Source of the DNA: Cheilinus undulatus
Lineage: Eukaryota > Chordata > Actinopteri > Labriformes > Labridae
Length of the DNA stretch: 64,000 nucleotides
NCBI RefSeq assembly: GCF_018320785.1
Contig: NC_054866.1
Location: 35,503,000-35,566,999, forward strand
Direction: 5' to 3'
Made by a program: the position numbers and the translations under genes. The notes beneath the pieces were generated by a model. That model saw only the letters and a program-made list of their open reading frames with translations. It was not told where the DNA came from and ran no database searches. This document shows positions 63,200 through 64,000 of this stretch, in pieces. Every line of letters begins with the position of its first letter. Position 1 is the stretch's first letter.

Positions 63200-64000
63200 A
63201 GGAATTTAGTAGCTTTTTAAAAACAGGCTAGGAAGTAGTTACCACCTCAATATGGCCATTTGTTACTCAGTGCTGCCACACTTCTAAAAAGATAAATTGT
63301 CTGTAAGTCTTAGCCTATATATGATGCCACCAGCTGGTTTCTAAAGAGGCCTTTCAACTCAAGTGATAGGGGTAACCAAATTGGGGATTATAACTCCACC
63401 AATATTTTGTATCATTCAGGTAACATTCAAATAGGAGGTGCTGAGGTGAGCCCTCTGACAAACAACATATCCACCTGTCAATCACCTCAGCCACACCTCC
63501 AGTTATGCTAATTTATACGAACTGTAACCCTCAGTGTAATTAAAAGAGGAGTAAAAATAAACTTACTGTACAGTTTTTTAGAATAAAACTGACCTATCAA
63601 GACCAAAATTATTTTTGTATCAGACTGTAAACTTCCAAATGGAAACATAGCATTTTAACATGGGACCTAATGAAGACGTCTTTGCCACTTGCAGCCAGCC
63701 TCAACTGGACTCTGGAGGAACTGCATGGTTGTTTTTGCATTGGTTTCATATATTTACAACACTGGCACAACAGGAGGCCTTTTTCTTAAAACTCATCCTC
63801 TGAAGTGATGAGGAAACTACAGATCTCATCTTACTCTTGAAAGTAAGCATATGAGCAGATTCTCCTAAGAGCTGAGCTGATACTTAAAACCACTCAGCTG
63901 TCAAAAAGACCTAAAAAATTCCCATTTACCTCTCCATTCATCTCCTCATGAGGCTGAATAATGATCAGATGCTGTTCACGAATATTAGTTTTATTTGTTT
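63200..64000. other. No recognisable gene
   Basis: AT-rich window end. No coding or repeat signal identified. Confidence 0.4.

Overview
The window looks like nuclear DNA of a ray-finned (teleost) fish. It is AT-rich and intron-containing, and it is littered with fish-type Tc1-like, hAT-like and TTAA-flanked DNA transposons, tRNA-derived SINEs and a LINE remnant. The only genes I can support are chemosensory receptors of GPCR family C: vomeronasal type-2 receptor-like genes, called V2R or OlfC in fish and often annotated as 'extracellular calcium-sensing receptor-like'.

Layout. Positions 1-3190 hold a broken hAT/BED-finger transposase, a dispersed repeat and a small TTAA-flanked MITE. A first V2R gene (gene 1, minus strand, 9453 to 3195) has six exons that join in phase to 861 codons. 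Its fourth intron is unusually long and contains a relic of a second 7TM exon. A second V2R gene (gene 2, minus strand, 15608 to 12601) is compact, has six exons and encodes 839 aa. From 15.6 to 35.2 kb there is a gene desert with palindromic TTAA-flanked elements, two deleted Tc1-like elements, a large inverted repeat and dispersed repeats. A third V2R gene (gene 3, plus strand, 35173-38845) has ten exons and encodes 884 aa. It carries four introns that the other two genes lack, one with a GC donor. From 38.9 to 64 kb the window is again repeat-dominated: Tc1-like elements, SINEs, a LINE tail, an interrupted tandem duplication and a 1.76 kb hAT-like element. It also holds a decayed family C 7TM fragment near 51 kb, not covered by any intact gene.

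The three genes share one design: signal peptide, Venus-flytrap amino-acid-binding domain, nine-cysteine linker and seven-transmembrane domain. They would act as odorant (probably amino-acid) receptors at the surface of olfactory sensory neurons. Two lie head-to-tail and the third points the opposite way across about 19.5 kb, which fits a locally duplicated V2R cluster in which birth, fusion and decay of copies are visible. All exon boundaries were read by eye from splice motifs, reading frame and comparison among the three genes. No database or transcript was consulted.
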